Shown here piece by piece: positions 36,601 to 51,600 of a DNA stretch of 64,000 nucleotides. Source of the stretch: Glandiceps talaboti (taxonomy: Eukaryota > Hemichordata > Enteropneusta > Spengelidae); contig NC_135552.1 in assembly GCF_964340395.1 (NCBI RefSeq), forward strand, positions 8,395,994-8,459,993, read 5' to 3'. The notes beneath the pieces were generated by a model, which was given only the letters and a program-made list of their open reading frames with translations, did not search any database and was not told the origin of the DNA. Position numbers and translations under genes: made by a program. How positions within the stretch are numbered: position 1 is the first letter of the stretch; each line of letters begins with the position of its first letter.

Positions 36601-39600
36601 AAGAGTTGTAAATGTGTGACAATTTTATGGTTATTTTTTTTAACGATGTCAATGTACATTAATGTCACCACAAGCAAGTGGATGACTGACATTAATATTA
36701 CTGAGAAGACACATTGTGCTATCAACAATGTATGATATTCCAGCTACTTCAAACACTACACACCTAGTACTGAAATCTAGGATACCAGTATTATAAACAT
36801 GTCACAAACACTGCGTGATATATATGAGCATTTCAAGGGGTTGCTGAGTATGTCAGAAATCACTTTAGTTCAGTGTGTGTAGTATGTGTGTGTGTGTGTG
36901 GGGGGGGGGGGGGAGAGAAGATGTTCATTTCAGAAGAATCCCACAAGATCGTTACAGTATCACATATTCACACCTTTAATGTTCTCTAAATACATGTAGT
37001 TTCTTGTGGCTTGGTGCAATGGTCTACAAACATTTCAAGGGGTTGATCAGAAATCAACGCAGTTCAGTGTGTATGTGTGTGGTGGGGTGGGGGGGGGGGG
37101 GCATTTCAAAAGAAACCCACAAGATCGTTACAGTATCACACATTCCCACCTTCAACATTCTCTAAATATATGTAGTTTCCTGTGGCTTGATCTACAAGCA
37201 TGACATGGGATGAAATACTAGGTAGGCCAGAAATCACAATTGTTATCTTTCATTCATCCAAATATCAGTACCCCTATGCAATAACCTGATGCTGTACTAC
37301 TTGTAGGTACAATCACCCCTAATTAATATGTATGTCGTCTGGTATTTAAAATCAATTTCAGTGAATATATTATATTGTTCATTGTCTGATTGAAAAAATA
37401 ATGCTCTAGATACAGCTATCAAAGCTGGTTATCTGTACCTGTTAATATTTTCAACAACACAACATCCAGGTATTAAATTTGCCAACAACAACGTCCCCCA
37501 TAGTCTTGGTTACCCAGCCCCTCACCATTGTGGGCTCTGCCTACGAGACCACCCCAAACACGAGTCTGGGGAAACCACGTTTCAACTATCCCCGCCCGGG
37601 AGTCACACAGTACATTTCTTCCAAGTCATCAAAATGGGCTTACGAGGTCTGTTTTTTGTGTAATTTAGATGTATCACTCACTTGAAAAGTGAAAACTTGT
37701 CGTGAAAATACCTAAATCGTTAAGCCTACACTGTTGGTTGTGAAGTATTCCCCAGCATGCACTGCTCTAGAAGCTACTTCCTGCGTGGGTGAGTTGGAAT
37801 CTTGTTTCCCCAAACTCTCGTTTTGGGTGGTTTCATAGGCAGACCCCCAGCAGCAAGAGGACTGGGTAACCGAGACTATGTCCCCCCACAGTACATTTTA
37901 CAATCCAGTACTGCGCATACACTGAGTGATTCATCATAAGGACAATCCTTCAAATAGTCACACAAACCCTCCACTAGCTGTGATTGGACTTTTACTTTTT
38001 TCCAATCAGACAATCAACAATACATGTATATTCACTGAAAATTGTTCAAATACCAATAAATTAGATATTGTACATAAACAACAAGAGATCGATTTGTCCA
38101 TAAGTGGTAAAGTATTAGCTAAGCTGGAATTGTGGTCTTGTTGGGGACACTGATTTCCATGTGTGGACTAAAAAAGCAATTTGATTGGATTCTTTGTACC
38201 ACATCAGCTGTATAGCAAAATACAAATATGTTTACCCACAGATGATTCAAAAACTGTGCAGGGTGTACAAATAGTATAAATAAGTCATTCTATCTAACAC
38301 AACAGTTTCAGTAAACATTCCAGTAACAGCTAGTTCGGCTCTTAAAGTAGTGCCCACAACAACCAATCTTTCAGTTTACTCAACACGAAATACTTACTTC
38401 AGCTGGTTTGTCTTCTCCATCATCTTCTGGACTTGATAACACATCGGCCCACCTCACACTTCCTTTACTTGAAGGCTGAAATCAATATTTTTTTTTTTTT
38501 TAAATCATGTATAGTAACTTCTTTTTTTTCTCTGAAATCTATCGGTATGCCATTGGAATTAACACATACATGTCACAAGAAGACATATTAACTCTGATAT
38601 ATAGAGATATGATACTTATTAGTGATGCCAATTGATAGTTAATAACTTCCTGATTTCCCCAGATAGTATAAACCTTGGTAATTATGTAAGAAAATATAGT
38701 ATGGTACAATTTACACTGCAGTAAGGGGTGAGATCAATAGTTCAATGTAGGAAAAAAATAAAATAAATTATTTTAGTTTCAGGGTGGGGGTTTCAGCCAT
38801 TTTAGTTCTCATCCTACAAAAACGATTTTATATTTAACGGATCTGTTTGTACTCCTAGATACAAATGTTTTGGTATTTTTTAAAAGGCATCAAATTGAGA
38901 AGAATACTTGCTATAGTAAATGCATGGCATTAAAATAAAGTGTCAACAAAAGAACTATTTTGTATTCACTTGATACTGGCATTGTATTCATAGCACTACA
39001 TACAACTACATACTGGCATTGTATTCATAGCACTACATACTACTATATACTGGCATTGTATTCATAGCACTACATACTACTACATATTGGCATTGTATTT
39101 ATAGCACTACATACTACTACATACTGGCATTGTATTTATAGCACTACATACTACTACATACTCATTTGAAATTGTTTGTGCAGTATGAAACACTTTAATT
39201 TTGGCCAATTTAGTTGGGGGGGGGGGGGGGGGGGGTTCTGAGGCCGAACTAAAAGAATTTAGTGTTTACAATTACATGTACCCCACCTATTCTAAAAGTG
39301 AGCGTAATTGGAACCACACAATTTTTTTAGGCCTAGGAAGTGACGGTTACATATGCTGGTGGTAAGTGTTTTCAGGTGCCTCTTACCAGTATTATGTGAC
39401 AACCTCCCTCCTCCCCACCCACCCACCCACCAAATAGTCAACTCCCACATATATACTTTTACTGTAGGCTTAGATTAAACTTGTTACTGCTGTAAATATT
39501 TCTAAGAGTCAAGCTGAACACTTTGGTTCCAACTACTAAATTTGTGATTAACTAAATCTTTCACATACATGTACATTTATACCTACTTTGTGATGCTTTG

Positions 39601-42600
39601 GACTAATGCGAGTTGAGTTCAACAAATTATCCAGTCACATAAACATGTTGTTGAAACTGCCTGCATGTATAGGCATGCAAATATGCAGCAATGCCCAGAC
39701 ACACACTACACACATTGATATCATGGAGATATTAATGCTACATACATATACGGGAGGAGACAAGATGGACAGACAGTTGCAACTTACCGTACAACCAGAC
39801 TTGTCTTTGGTTACCCTGATTGCAGGTGAGCATGGCACTTGTACTTTAGCAACTCTTTTGGGTAGGACAGGTGAAGCCGATGACATGGTCTCGGCTAGCA
39901 TACTTGCCACTTTAGGATTGAGGACTCTTAAAGCCTGCAATGAAGAATACCGAGCAAATAATTATTATGAGAGTGGGTGGTTACACCTCAGTGAACTTCT
40001 CATGTACCCTCAGAGTGTGACATGCAGTGATTTATACAACAGGGAGTGCCTTATATACATAATGTACAAATGTATGTATGAATGACTACTGTACTGCAAT
40101 ACACTGTAATCAATAGGGCTAACGTTTTCTACTTTCGTTTTAGAAACAGGTCTCCCAAGTATACATTCACATGCAAAAACAAGACTTCCAATCACAGTTA
40201 TTAAACTTCTATACAAATATCAACCTGTCTACTTGTTGGATATGTGAGTCACAGTGACCCCACTACAATCATTCTGGATAGTTCACAAATAGTGGAGTCA
40301 CAGACTCAGCATGTAGAGAAAGGCTACACAATTATTGACATTGACAAGATGACCATGTACATGTACAGTATATTACATTTGCACTGTTCCAAGACAAAAG
40401 GGTTTCCATTGACTGTGATTCGTACGACACTTTCATTCTGATCAACAGTACAATACAATATGATAATTTTTAGTCTAAGCGTTGGCGATGTTTTGAATTA
40501 GAAAATAATTCACATTAAAAAAAAAAGTATGATCACAAGTAGAATTGTGTGTGTATGTAGCTGCTGTATCATTTTTGTTAAGTTCAATGTGTGAAAACTT
40601 AATATATGTTATATGCCAAAATCAGCTATAAGCTACTTATGTCTCTACCATGCTGGTGTTATATAGTACGGTACTAATCTCAACAGCCCAGATATGAGTT
40701 TGCAGATGTGGGTTCTATGGTGGAAGGGCCCGACTAGGCAGGCCCCTAAGCTGTTCTATCAAAGCCAAATCACCAAGCAAATGGATATCAATGAGTGAGC
40801 CACTTGCCATATTTGGGCAAAGTGTGTCGGAGCATGATACGTAAAATTACTGCATGGGTTCAAAGCATGTGCTCTCCATTGAATTGTATTGGAAGTGATA
40901 CTGGGTGTATGATAACACAGATTATAAAACTCATGCATGTATCTATCAAACACAGCGGTAGATGACTTCAGCCATTTTTCATTGATTTTTTCCTAGTTGA
41001 AAAATATACCAAACCTTTACATCAAGAACAGTTCACACATTCTGATTAGCTGAATTATATTTCTACTAGTCGTTGATGTTCTTGTGTACACTACTAGCTT
41101 GGTGTCCATATGTAAACAGCCAATTACCACTAGTATGTACTGGTGCAAATACCACTAGTATGTACTGACCGTGCAAGTACCACTAGTATGTACTGACCGT
41201 GCAAGTACCACTAGTATGTACTGACCGTGCAAGTACCACTAGTATGTACTGACCGTGCAAGTACTACTAGTATGTACTGGTGCAAGTACTACTAGTATGT
41301 ACTGGTGCAAGTACCACTAGTATGTACTGGTGCAAGTACTACTAGTATGTACTGGTGCAAGTACTACTAGTATGTACTGGTGCAAGTACCACTAGTATGT
41401 ACTGGTGCAAGTACCACTAGTATGTACTGACCGTGCAAGTACCACTAGTATGTACTGACCGTGCAAGTACCACTAGTATGTACTGACCGTGCAAGTACCA
41501 CTAGTATGTACTGACCGTGCAAGTACCACTAGTATGTACTGACCGTGCAAGTACCACTAGTATGTACTGGTACAAGTAACCACTGGAACATACTATACAA
41601 TAATAAATTTTAAACTGAAAAAAATATTGTTTGTTCAAAAGAAAATATCAGCTATATGTCAGCCTGCTGTACCATAACACCCACCAAATCATACACCCTC
41701 CACTGGAGGGTCTATGACCAAATCAATCATTTTTACATTCATACAAGTCTTGACAAGTGATGCAATAGGAAACCTGTACACTGTAAATAACAGATTTACA
41801 CATACACATGTATTATACAACATCTACTGTAAGTTTTAAGGCTGCACTAGCTGCAACTGGAACATCTTTTGAAACTGTTTTTGTTAGACTTACAATGTAA
41901 TGACTTAATCATCAATAGCATTCACCTAACCTTGAACAGTATTGAATCATCTGTGGGTAAACAGATTTGTGTAGCAGTACAAATAGTATAGTACAATGTA
42001 TACACATGTATAACCAATCAAATTGATATTTTGGGGTCTGCACCCAAAACTCAGCACAGTCCCCACCCAAATACAACTTACAGATCAAAGTAAACCTTTA
42101 CATTTGTAATTGACAAGTACATTGTCTAATTATTTGTATTTCAACAATTTTCAGTGAATATATTGTTGGTTGTCTGATTGAAAAAAGTAAATGTACCCTA
42201 GTCACAGATAGTACTGGTTTTAAACCATGGTTTTGATTTGTCTGTTTAAATAGCAAAATATACAATGTAATAAAAATCCACTTCACATATGGTCTGCAAT
42301 GTGCAGGGTGACTTGCAAACTTGTCATTAACTTCTGAAAGCCCCCCCCCCCCCCCCCCCCCCCCAACACAGTACTTAAGCTTTCAATGCTGTACATCCTT
42401 GAATTTTTTTAATACTCGGCTGAAGGCGACTCTATCCAAGGAAGTGCCATGAGTGGATTATCCTTATAATGCCATTGATCAGAACAATGTTTTGATGTAC
42501 AGTACTTCCTCAATTGTTTGATCGATCCATTGATTAAACTAAGTTTGACTGAATGTAGCTGAAAAGATAACATCTTGTTATTCCTAATTGTTTGCCCTAA

Positions 42601-45600
42601 TTTGTAGCTTTTTGCATACAAACAATTTAGACCCCAGTGGTCATTTTCTTGTCATACACAATATCAATGGTTAACAAAGTGAAAGTAATTTCTACAAGTC
42701 ATCTTCCAACGTGTTGACATACATAAACACTGTTCATTGACAGCAGACCGTTTGCCACCAAAGCCACACTATCAGTGTTATAAAGAAGTTACTCACAGAT
42801 CCACAAGATCCTGGTGTTTTCAATTTGAGTGGTATTCTCCTTCCTGGTGAGCTGAGATCCGCTGCAAAGTTAGCCCGATCTTTCAAGTTGCTTTGCACAT
42901 GTGCACTGCTAGAGTAGTGAGAGAACCTCCCAGGTCTACCAAATACACTCTGACCCACAACCCTCTGCTGACCTACAAAAGTCAGAAAAAGACAATTCAG
43001 AGATGAGATTTTGGCTGCCAAATCTAACATATTTAGTCATTTTAATTCTTGTCATCTTTCAGAGTCACAGATAATATTGACGCATCAAAGTGAAAGAAAA
43101 AATTCTGCCCTTTATTTTGTAATTCATGGATATTGGTTCGAACTTTCAACTTTGACCCCAACACATGTTGGGCCTCAGTGCTTGGAAATAGTTTAAATGA
43201 GATGCTCTTTTGTTTGTAGGCTTGTTCTTATCACATTTTTTCCCAAAACACTGTTAGGTAATCATTTACCACGAGGAACTAAATTATCTATGGCTGACAG
43301 ATTTATAGATTGTGTGATAAATCCTCCAGCTTTGAAATACGGTGTACATACATATATAAAAATTTCAACAAAAAGGCTCACAACACAGATATGTCTTGTT
43401 GCTCTAAATAACTGAATATTGTACGTTTACAATTTTGCTAACTTAGAAATGCCTACATCCCAAGAGATCACATACCAAAATCCATTTCCCCTCAAATGTT
43501 AAAGAGGCATAATCCAAGTACTGGGAGAGGGGGAGGGGGGGGGGGGGGGATTTTTAAGTGCATATTAAAATGCACATGTACGTGTATACTTTAACCATCA
43601 AGTGACACTGGCAGATTAAACCTGGTATCACTATAAAAAACACTTTGATGACATCATTTTACACTACTGAAATGTCATGGCAGAAATGTCACCCCTCATA
43701 TTACTAGTATATACCATCAACTACACAACACCAGAAGATGGGGTTTTACATGTAATGCCTTTGAAGGCAAGCAACATCTAACATGTAATTACTAGAATAT
43801 AAATTGTAGTTATAAATCAAGATTTTATTAAATGCACATAAAAGCTTAAATAAACCTGAAATTACACCTCTTTTATAACATTTCTACTTCATCACCTGAA
43901 AATCTAACACAGAGACGCCATTTCTACTAGAATGAATGATGTCGTCCATTTTTTTTTGCCCGACAATCATATTACTGAAACTACATTGTAAAGAGGTTAT
44001 TTTGTCTTTGGTTTTGTTGATTGTGCCATCTCAGCCAGACTGCATGGTGGTAAGGTAGGCATATATAGTAGCTCGGCATTGTTGCACGTAAAATCTCACA
44101 AGTACTGCCAGGGCAGTGTAAATAAACTGCACCCAACAAGTCTTACAAATAAATTTTGTACTAACAAAGCGCTTATCTCTCTTGAAATTTCCTGACCTTT
44201 CTGGTAACTTTAACAAAATACAAATATTGCAGTACCCTGGCAACAGTAAATCACATCGTGTATGAGCAATGTTAATGTATACAGTAATATCTACTTAAAA
44301 CTGACATACTCTGACCAGGCAAAATTAGCTACCAGTTCCTTCTTTTATTATGGCAAGCCATACAGGCTAAAAGTATTCTGTTTCTGGCTGTAGTTTTTTT
44401 TTTTTTATTTGTAGTATTTTGAAGATAATCCACTCTTTAAAACATAACTTTATTTCAACAAAATTATATTATTTTTTTTTGAGATTTTTGTTGATTTATG
44501 ATTTACGTGAATATTTATGGGGTTTTTTCATCTAACCAGGATTGTTTCAAGGGAAAATATCAAACTGATAATAAAAAATTATTTTCAAAAATCTATTTTA
44601 TTAAAATCGATTTTGAAATTAGTTTTTTGTCCAAAATGTTGTAAATGGTGCATTGATTTGAATTGAAAAATGCATGGAGCAAGCAGTTACTATCTCTGTA
44701 AATGTTAAACAGGATATAATTAATTTAGTGTTATAATCTCATATATCATCAGAATCATGCACACATGTGACACACATAAACACGAACATATCCTCACACA
44801 CCAATAAAAATCATTTTCAATGTACATTGTATACTACAGTATTTATCATGTCCTTTTTAATTCAAAGACAACTGAAGTTGAGTGGACAGTGTATCTGCAC
44901 TGATGTACAAATTGACAGATCATTCGTTGTCATGCAACATGGCACTTCTAATATGGGATGTTAAACATCATGACATTCACATTAAATGTCATGAGAAAGC
45001 AGCTTTCTGATTGGACAAGATATGATGATTCCAAACATAAACAAACAAAATGGTGGCCGATCTTCAACGTTGATGTTAATGCCGAGGACCACAAAACTGA
45101 GAGCTCTTTCAAAACAGAGAATTTTTCACGAAAATATTTATACCCAAATGATACTATTTACATTAAATTACAAAGGTATTTGCATTTTGCAATGGGGTAT
45201 CGCCAACACCACTGTAGACTACCCTCTATGTGTTCATACACCAAAGCTACAGTCGCAGACAACCACCCAGTTTTATTTACCTATTACTGTATTTTCTGCA
45301 ACTTTTAAAGAATATACTCTGCTACCAAAGTTGTATTTCGAAATATTTATAAAAAGTTGCACCAAAAACTAATAAAAGTTAATGATCGAACATTTCATCA
45401 AAGCAAGTTGACACAGTGAGCAGACTATGTGCATGTGAATGTCATCGGATAATAGATTTACACAATGCACAAATCACATAGTGAGCTGTGTACTCTTGTT
45501 ATTTTTTCTGTGTTTTCTTTAAAGTCATGGACATAGGCATACAATAAATCAATTATTTCTTGATATCACCTCTTTGTCCGCCATATCATTATTTGTGTCA

Positions 45601-48600
45601 TTTTCACAACGTGCCGCCAGTCTTATATGTACGACTCATGCCATATGTGGAAACAGCACTCATGGCGATACGACAAACAAAGGGGTGATCTCAAGCAACA
45701 ACCTCACAATGTCATAGTCTCTCTATTTTCTATGAGTTGAGGTTAGCAAACACAAATAAACAATTTGAAAATTTGAAATGAGGGACACATGTTCTTCCAT
45801 GCATTCCTCATTCAATATAGTTGTAACAGTAGTAATGGGGAGTCAGGTAGAATAAACTGCAATGGGTATTAAACATATATTGTGTCCTACACTTTCTTGA
45901 AATTGGAATCAAATAAAAGGTAAATTTTGGACACATTATTACACATGTTTTGTTTTGATGATGTGAAAAATGTAAAAAAAACTTGTTCAGGTCATGTGAT
46001 TCTGTCTGTCTGTAATTGACACAATCCGTTCCAAACAGTCGCAATGTGATACAGCCAAAAGTGTACTCGAACTTCACATTAAATTTGAATCATCTGAAAC
46101 GGGACTTTATGGTTTTACAGAATGGAAAAAATATACAGGTCTCTATACATTCAATCCTTCATCCACTTTTGCCTTTATCAACTTTATAATTAAAGGAAAG
46201 TATCTAAGAAAAGTACAATTTTACCTGTTTGTAAAATAGCTGTTGGTCTATCACCAGTTATTGTCATTCGTTTCATAGCCCAACTCTGGAAATCTCTATG
46301 TACTTTGTTAGGACTCCTACGTCTAGGTTTTCTGAAATACATTGATGGTCGTTCCTGAAAAAGGTGGAGAAACGTAGATAAATGAGTGACTACATGCATA
46401 TCTCTACTTCATGATAGTGTGCAAATCCGGAACACTCTAACTTTGACACTGATAGTCATCACAAATTTATGCACGCATGCACAAACGCACACACACAAAT
46501 GCAAACACACAGACGCACACACACACACACACACACACACATCTGATCAACTCATAATGTAACTAAAATAAGCAAAGTTGTGGAATGAAATAAACACACA
46601 TGATACACAATTCAAGTTGTGTGCATTTGAACAGAAAATACAGGACTTCTTTCTGGTCATTCTACATCACGACAACACGTGCCTGTTTTCTGTTTTGTAG
46701 TTTTTAAAATACAAGTCAAAGCACTCAACAGGATTTACAACGTAATCAACTTCCTAAACACTTAATAAATCAAATTTGTGCAGGTATAATTACTATTCAT
46801 ATTATTATTACCACATATTTCTCATCATCAACCTGGACAATTACTCATGTAACATACAAGTTTTGTCACTACTCATCTGCAAAATTATCTTGTAAAAGAC
46901 AAAGACAACTTTTTACTTGCATTTTCATCTGAATGACGAACGACTATTGAGGAATGATATATGGAGATGCATCAATGCTATTCTTGAAAAAACAATGCAG
47001 ATAAACAATTGTTTGTATATATTAAAATTCTCTTGAACAGCAACTTACATAATGTATAAAATTCTCATTTGTTGGTCTGTTTTCCATGTCGTCTTTGCCA
47101 TTCTTGGCTTCTCGGTTGAACAACGATGCTCGTCCCTTCATGAAATAATAAAAATGAACACAAGACAAGAATTATAAATTAATCTCATTGATATCTGCTC
47201 AACAAACTATTAAACCTGCTGAAATAACCATGAAATGTAATACAAGTCTCTCTAGTTCTAACTTGCCAGTGCAAATTCATTTAGTTACTTTCCCTGTTTG
47301 TAAAAAATTCCACTTGTAAGTGCTTGCTTGTCACTGGTTGTAAGTCTCAGAAGCTGTACCAGAAAAAGACAAAACAATGTGAGAAAAAAAATCATATTCA
47401 AATTCCTCTTCGGGTCAAGTCCATATAAAAGACAGTGGCCACAGCAGGATTAGGGGTACCCGAAATTTCCCTTTTACTGAATTCCAAAACACCCAGTAGA
47501 ACACAGTAGAATCACAAATCACCTACCAATGTGTACAGGCAAAACAAGTAACGTTGAACAGGACAATGCAAATTCCAGGCTAAATTCTGACTTGCTCAAA
47601 TCACTAACCTTGAATACTGTTTCTATGTTCCTATGACAACCAGTGGTTGCTATGGTTTGTCTAGCTGCTGTTATTGGCTGCTGGGTGTCAAACTCAACAC
47701 CTCTGTTGTTAAGGATACTGGCCAAAGCCGAACCATCACTCTCAAACTCTAGACCTGCCTCTGTGTATGGAGGGGAAATGCATGTATATAATGTATCATC
47801 ACGTCAGTGCAGTAAGGTCCTTTCGACCTATACAATTGTATAGCAGATACGACCTTACTGCACTGATGCGACGATATATATAATGTATATAAAGTCAAAA
47901 GTATTGGAGGTCCAAATAAAATTCCACATAATGGAGAAAAAAAGGAGAGTCATTTGAACAAATACTGGTTTTTTAAGAAATCATATTCAAAACATAAACT
48001 TTGAAGCTGCACTAGTCACACAAAAGGAACCCTGTTTTTTTCTTCAAACAGTGTTGTTAGATATGAGTTACTCATAATATCGTACACCTTGAACAGTATT
48101 GCATCACCTGTGGATAACACATGGTCAAAATCATCTAGCATAATGAGCGTCATCTTTAATCCAGTCCCTATTTACATTGTATATGCAGAGTAGGCCGTTA
48201 AAGAATCTCACCTTTTTGTTGATCTGCCAATGATTTGACGATCGTTGTCTTGGTTACATTAGTTGATACAGTACCACCAGACACTATTTCTTTGCTGACC
48301 AATGATAAATCTTCATTGTGTGTCTTATTTTCCATATTATTAGTAACATCAGTTGATAGAACACCGAGCACTTGGCGTGGTTTGTCATTAAATGTCGCTG
48401 AAGGAGTCTTTGTTGTTGATAATGATGGTCCAGATTTGATCCTCTGTCGATCTCTCATCCTAAGAAATGAATAAATAAATAATGAAGAAACAACCATGAC
48501 TCCTAATGTTCATCATTATATACAATTCAATTTCAACTTAGTACTGCATCAAATGCTTGGATAATCTCAATCTGATTAAAATCCAATAAAGTGTACACAG

Positions 48601-51600
48601 CGTTATTTCTTTTTGGCTGTCACAATTACTGTCGTTTGTTCTTTTTGTGAGCACCCATTACATACATAGGACACAATACCATAGGTTTTCCCGAACGAAA
48701 CCCATACTCGTATTTACAAGTAGCCAATCAGAATCCATCTTACAATATAAAACTCTATGTTCAAAATTGAAAGAAAGAGAACCACCAAACAATAACGACA
48801 ACATCGTAGATGGTGCTCTGTGCTCGAGCTCTTTTCGAACAGAGCACTCTGAAGTACAAATGTAGTACTGTACCCATGTGTTTTGCCACATTACGCATTC
48901 TCATTAATTAATTAATTAAGTGAATTCACTCAGCTCTCTTGTGTGGCTCTAGAAAACCTATGGTATTGTGTCAGATGTATAATTGTTGGCCATCAGCCTC
49001 TACCATTGTTGTTTAGGCATCACTTTCATTACATTTCAAATTGTTGAACGCAATGTACAATGTACTCTATTTTTCAGAAGTCATATGGATAGAAAGGAGA
49101 ATGATGACAAGGTGATATAACTTGTCCTTCGCCTACCTGTAGACTTCAAGGACTATCGTTATAAACTACACTATTCCGCTATCCTAACTGACATTTTAAT
49201 TTTTTGAATTTTCGCTGTCCTCTCGTCTACGCTGGCATTGACATAGACCGTGATTGGTCGATTACATAATTAGACATATTGAAATCGCACAATCAGTATA
49301 AGTAAATATCGACCCTTGTACATCAGATTATATGTAAATTTACACTAATATTTTGCACATGTTATGTGCATGGTGGGGTGCGGTTTTATACCAGTAGACT
49401 TGGGAGGGTGAAAATTCAAAAAATCAAACTGTCAGTCAGGATAGAGGAATAGTATAGTAGTAGTACAATGCAGCGATAGTCCCAAGTCTACAGGTAGGCT
49501 GTAATGTTCTGTGCGTTGGACTTTGAACACTATTGTGGAAAAGGGCATACTTTTTCCCATACTCTGACTATGCTTGTTGGTAGGAAATCAATAGGTGATG
49601 TGAATATGTGAATGGTACAACTAACCTATCAGTAGCTATCGTCATTCTAGTGTTATGTTGATGTCCATGCTCTAATCCTCTATTATCAATTATACAATCA
49701 AGTGCATTTTGGTCTATTTCAAACATGATGTCATCTTCTTGCGGCAAGACATCAACGTCTTCATACTCCTCAGAATCTGACGATCTCTGTGTAGTTGTGA
49801 CTGTACTCGCCCCTGCTGTCAAGTGGAAGGCTTCAACCTACAAACATGGTAACAAGAAACTTATTACTTTTGTTATCATTATCAAAAATGTAGCAGGTGT
49901 CAGAAGAAATGCTACAATTTACAAACCAATTATGGTCTGTAAGATACAACATTTGTGCCACGCTATCAGCCAGCACTCACGAAGCCTGCTGGGCTGAACA
50001 ACACAACAAATATTAGCCTAGTTCTACACTGTCACATGACATTGCCATATAATTGCCTATTTACAGTGCTAGCAGTAATCCACTTAATCTCTCATACCAT
50101 GGCACGAGATTAAACAGAATACCACCAAGTGTTGTAAACTGACTACCCAAATAAAGGAGCTGTGTATAAATTATTTCATCTGTTTTCCTACTTGTGTATA
50201 TCCAAAATATATTTTATGGATTTCGTAAATGGGCATTTCATGCCCATTGGACCTGAACAAATTTAATGATGCTACTGGAGGCATTAATTGTTTCCTATTC
50301 TGTATTATCTATCGGTAATATAGAAAATAGTATAAGATGTGTGCATTTGGAAAATTAATTATGAAACCAGATATGTGTCATCACGGCATAAGTACTGTAC
50401 AAGTGTTTTCTTGACATTTAGTATTACTTTTTTAAAAGCCAGAAATGACAATTTGTTATTACACAGATGAGGAGGATCATGATGACACAGAATGGCAACA
50501 GTGACACATCATGATAGATGGCATACTCACCTTTGTACATGCCTTCTTTGTACAAGCTTTTCCCTGTTTGAAAAAATGGTAAATGAAGAAGACATTACTA
50601 TTTTGTGTTCTAGACTAAGACTGGTGAGAGGATGAACAATTCAAGTTGAAGTGATAGAATTATTTCAAATAAATGCCAAGTGGACTCAAATGGAATCATG
50701 CATTTATTTTCAAGGAATCATTTCTTTCCGGTGTATACACCATTTCAACAATCGCTACACTGTAATTTTATGTAATGTACCAGTGAATTACTTGCATTGT
50801 ACACATGTATACAAACTGATATTTGAAATACCAACACTCTGGGTATTTTCCATTGTACTTGCTGTGTCTTCTATACTTAATGTCACTCACTATACTCGTA
50901 TAGCTACTACAAGAAAGACTGCATACACTCTTGCAAATAATATAACACACCCATGATGTGCGAGTGAAATTGTGTCATACTAAGGTATCTGCATGAGTGC
51001 TTGCAGTGTTCTCTGTGACTGTACTTTCATGAGTGCTTGCAGTGTTCTCTGTGGCTGTACTTTCATGAGTGCTTGCAGTGTTCTCTGTGACTGTACTTTC
51101 ATGAGTGCTTGCAGTGTTCTCTGTGGCTGTACTTTTATGAGTGCTTGCAGTGTTCTCTGTGACTGTACTTTCATGAGTGCTTGCAGTGTTCTCTGTGGCT
51201 GTACTTTCATGAGTGCTTGCAGTGTTCTCTGTGGCTGTACTAAATTCATGAGCGTAGTAAGCAGAAAACACTGCAAACATGAGTGCTATTACCGTTGAGT
51301 ACCCACATTGTCACTCACACAACATGGGGTTCAGTTATTATTTTTACACATGTTTTTTCTGAAACAGTAAATGTCTGTAAAAATCATACCGGTACTGTGT
51401 GGTCACATGATTTCTTGTGCAATGAATGTGCCATCATGTGCATAAAGGTATGAAATAATGTTTTCAGTACTGAGCTGCCAGTTGAAAGTAATACCCAAAG
51501 GGCACTACAATGGCTTTTGAGTGTCACAGGGTTCTGTTATGTTCTTCCTCTTAACAAGTTAATAACTTGTATACTGTATTTGGATTAATGTCTACATACA

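Noticed and set aside
41124-41575. CRISPR-like array
   Set aside because: No unique spacers, units of two lengths are contiguous, and the genome is animal.
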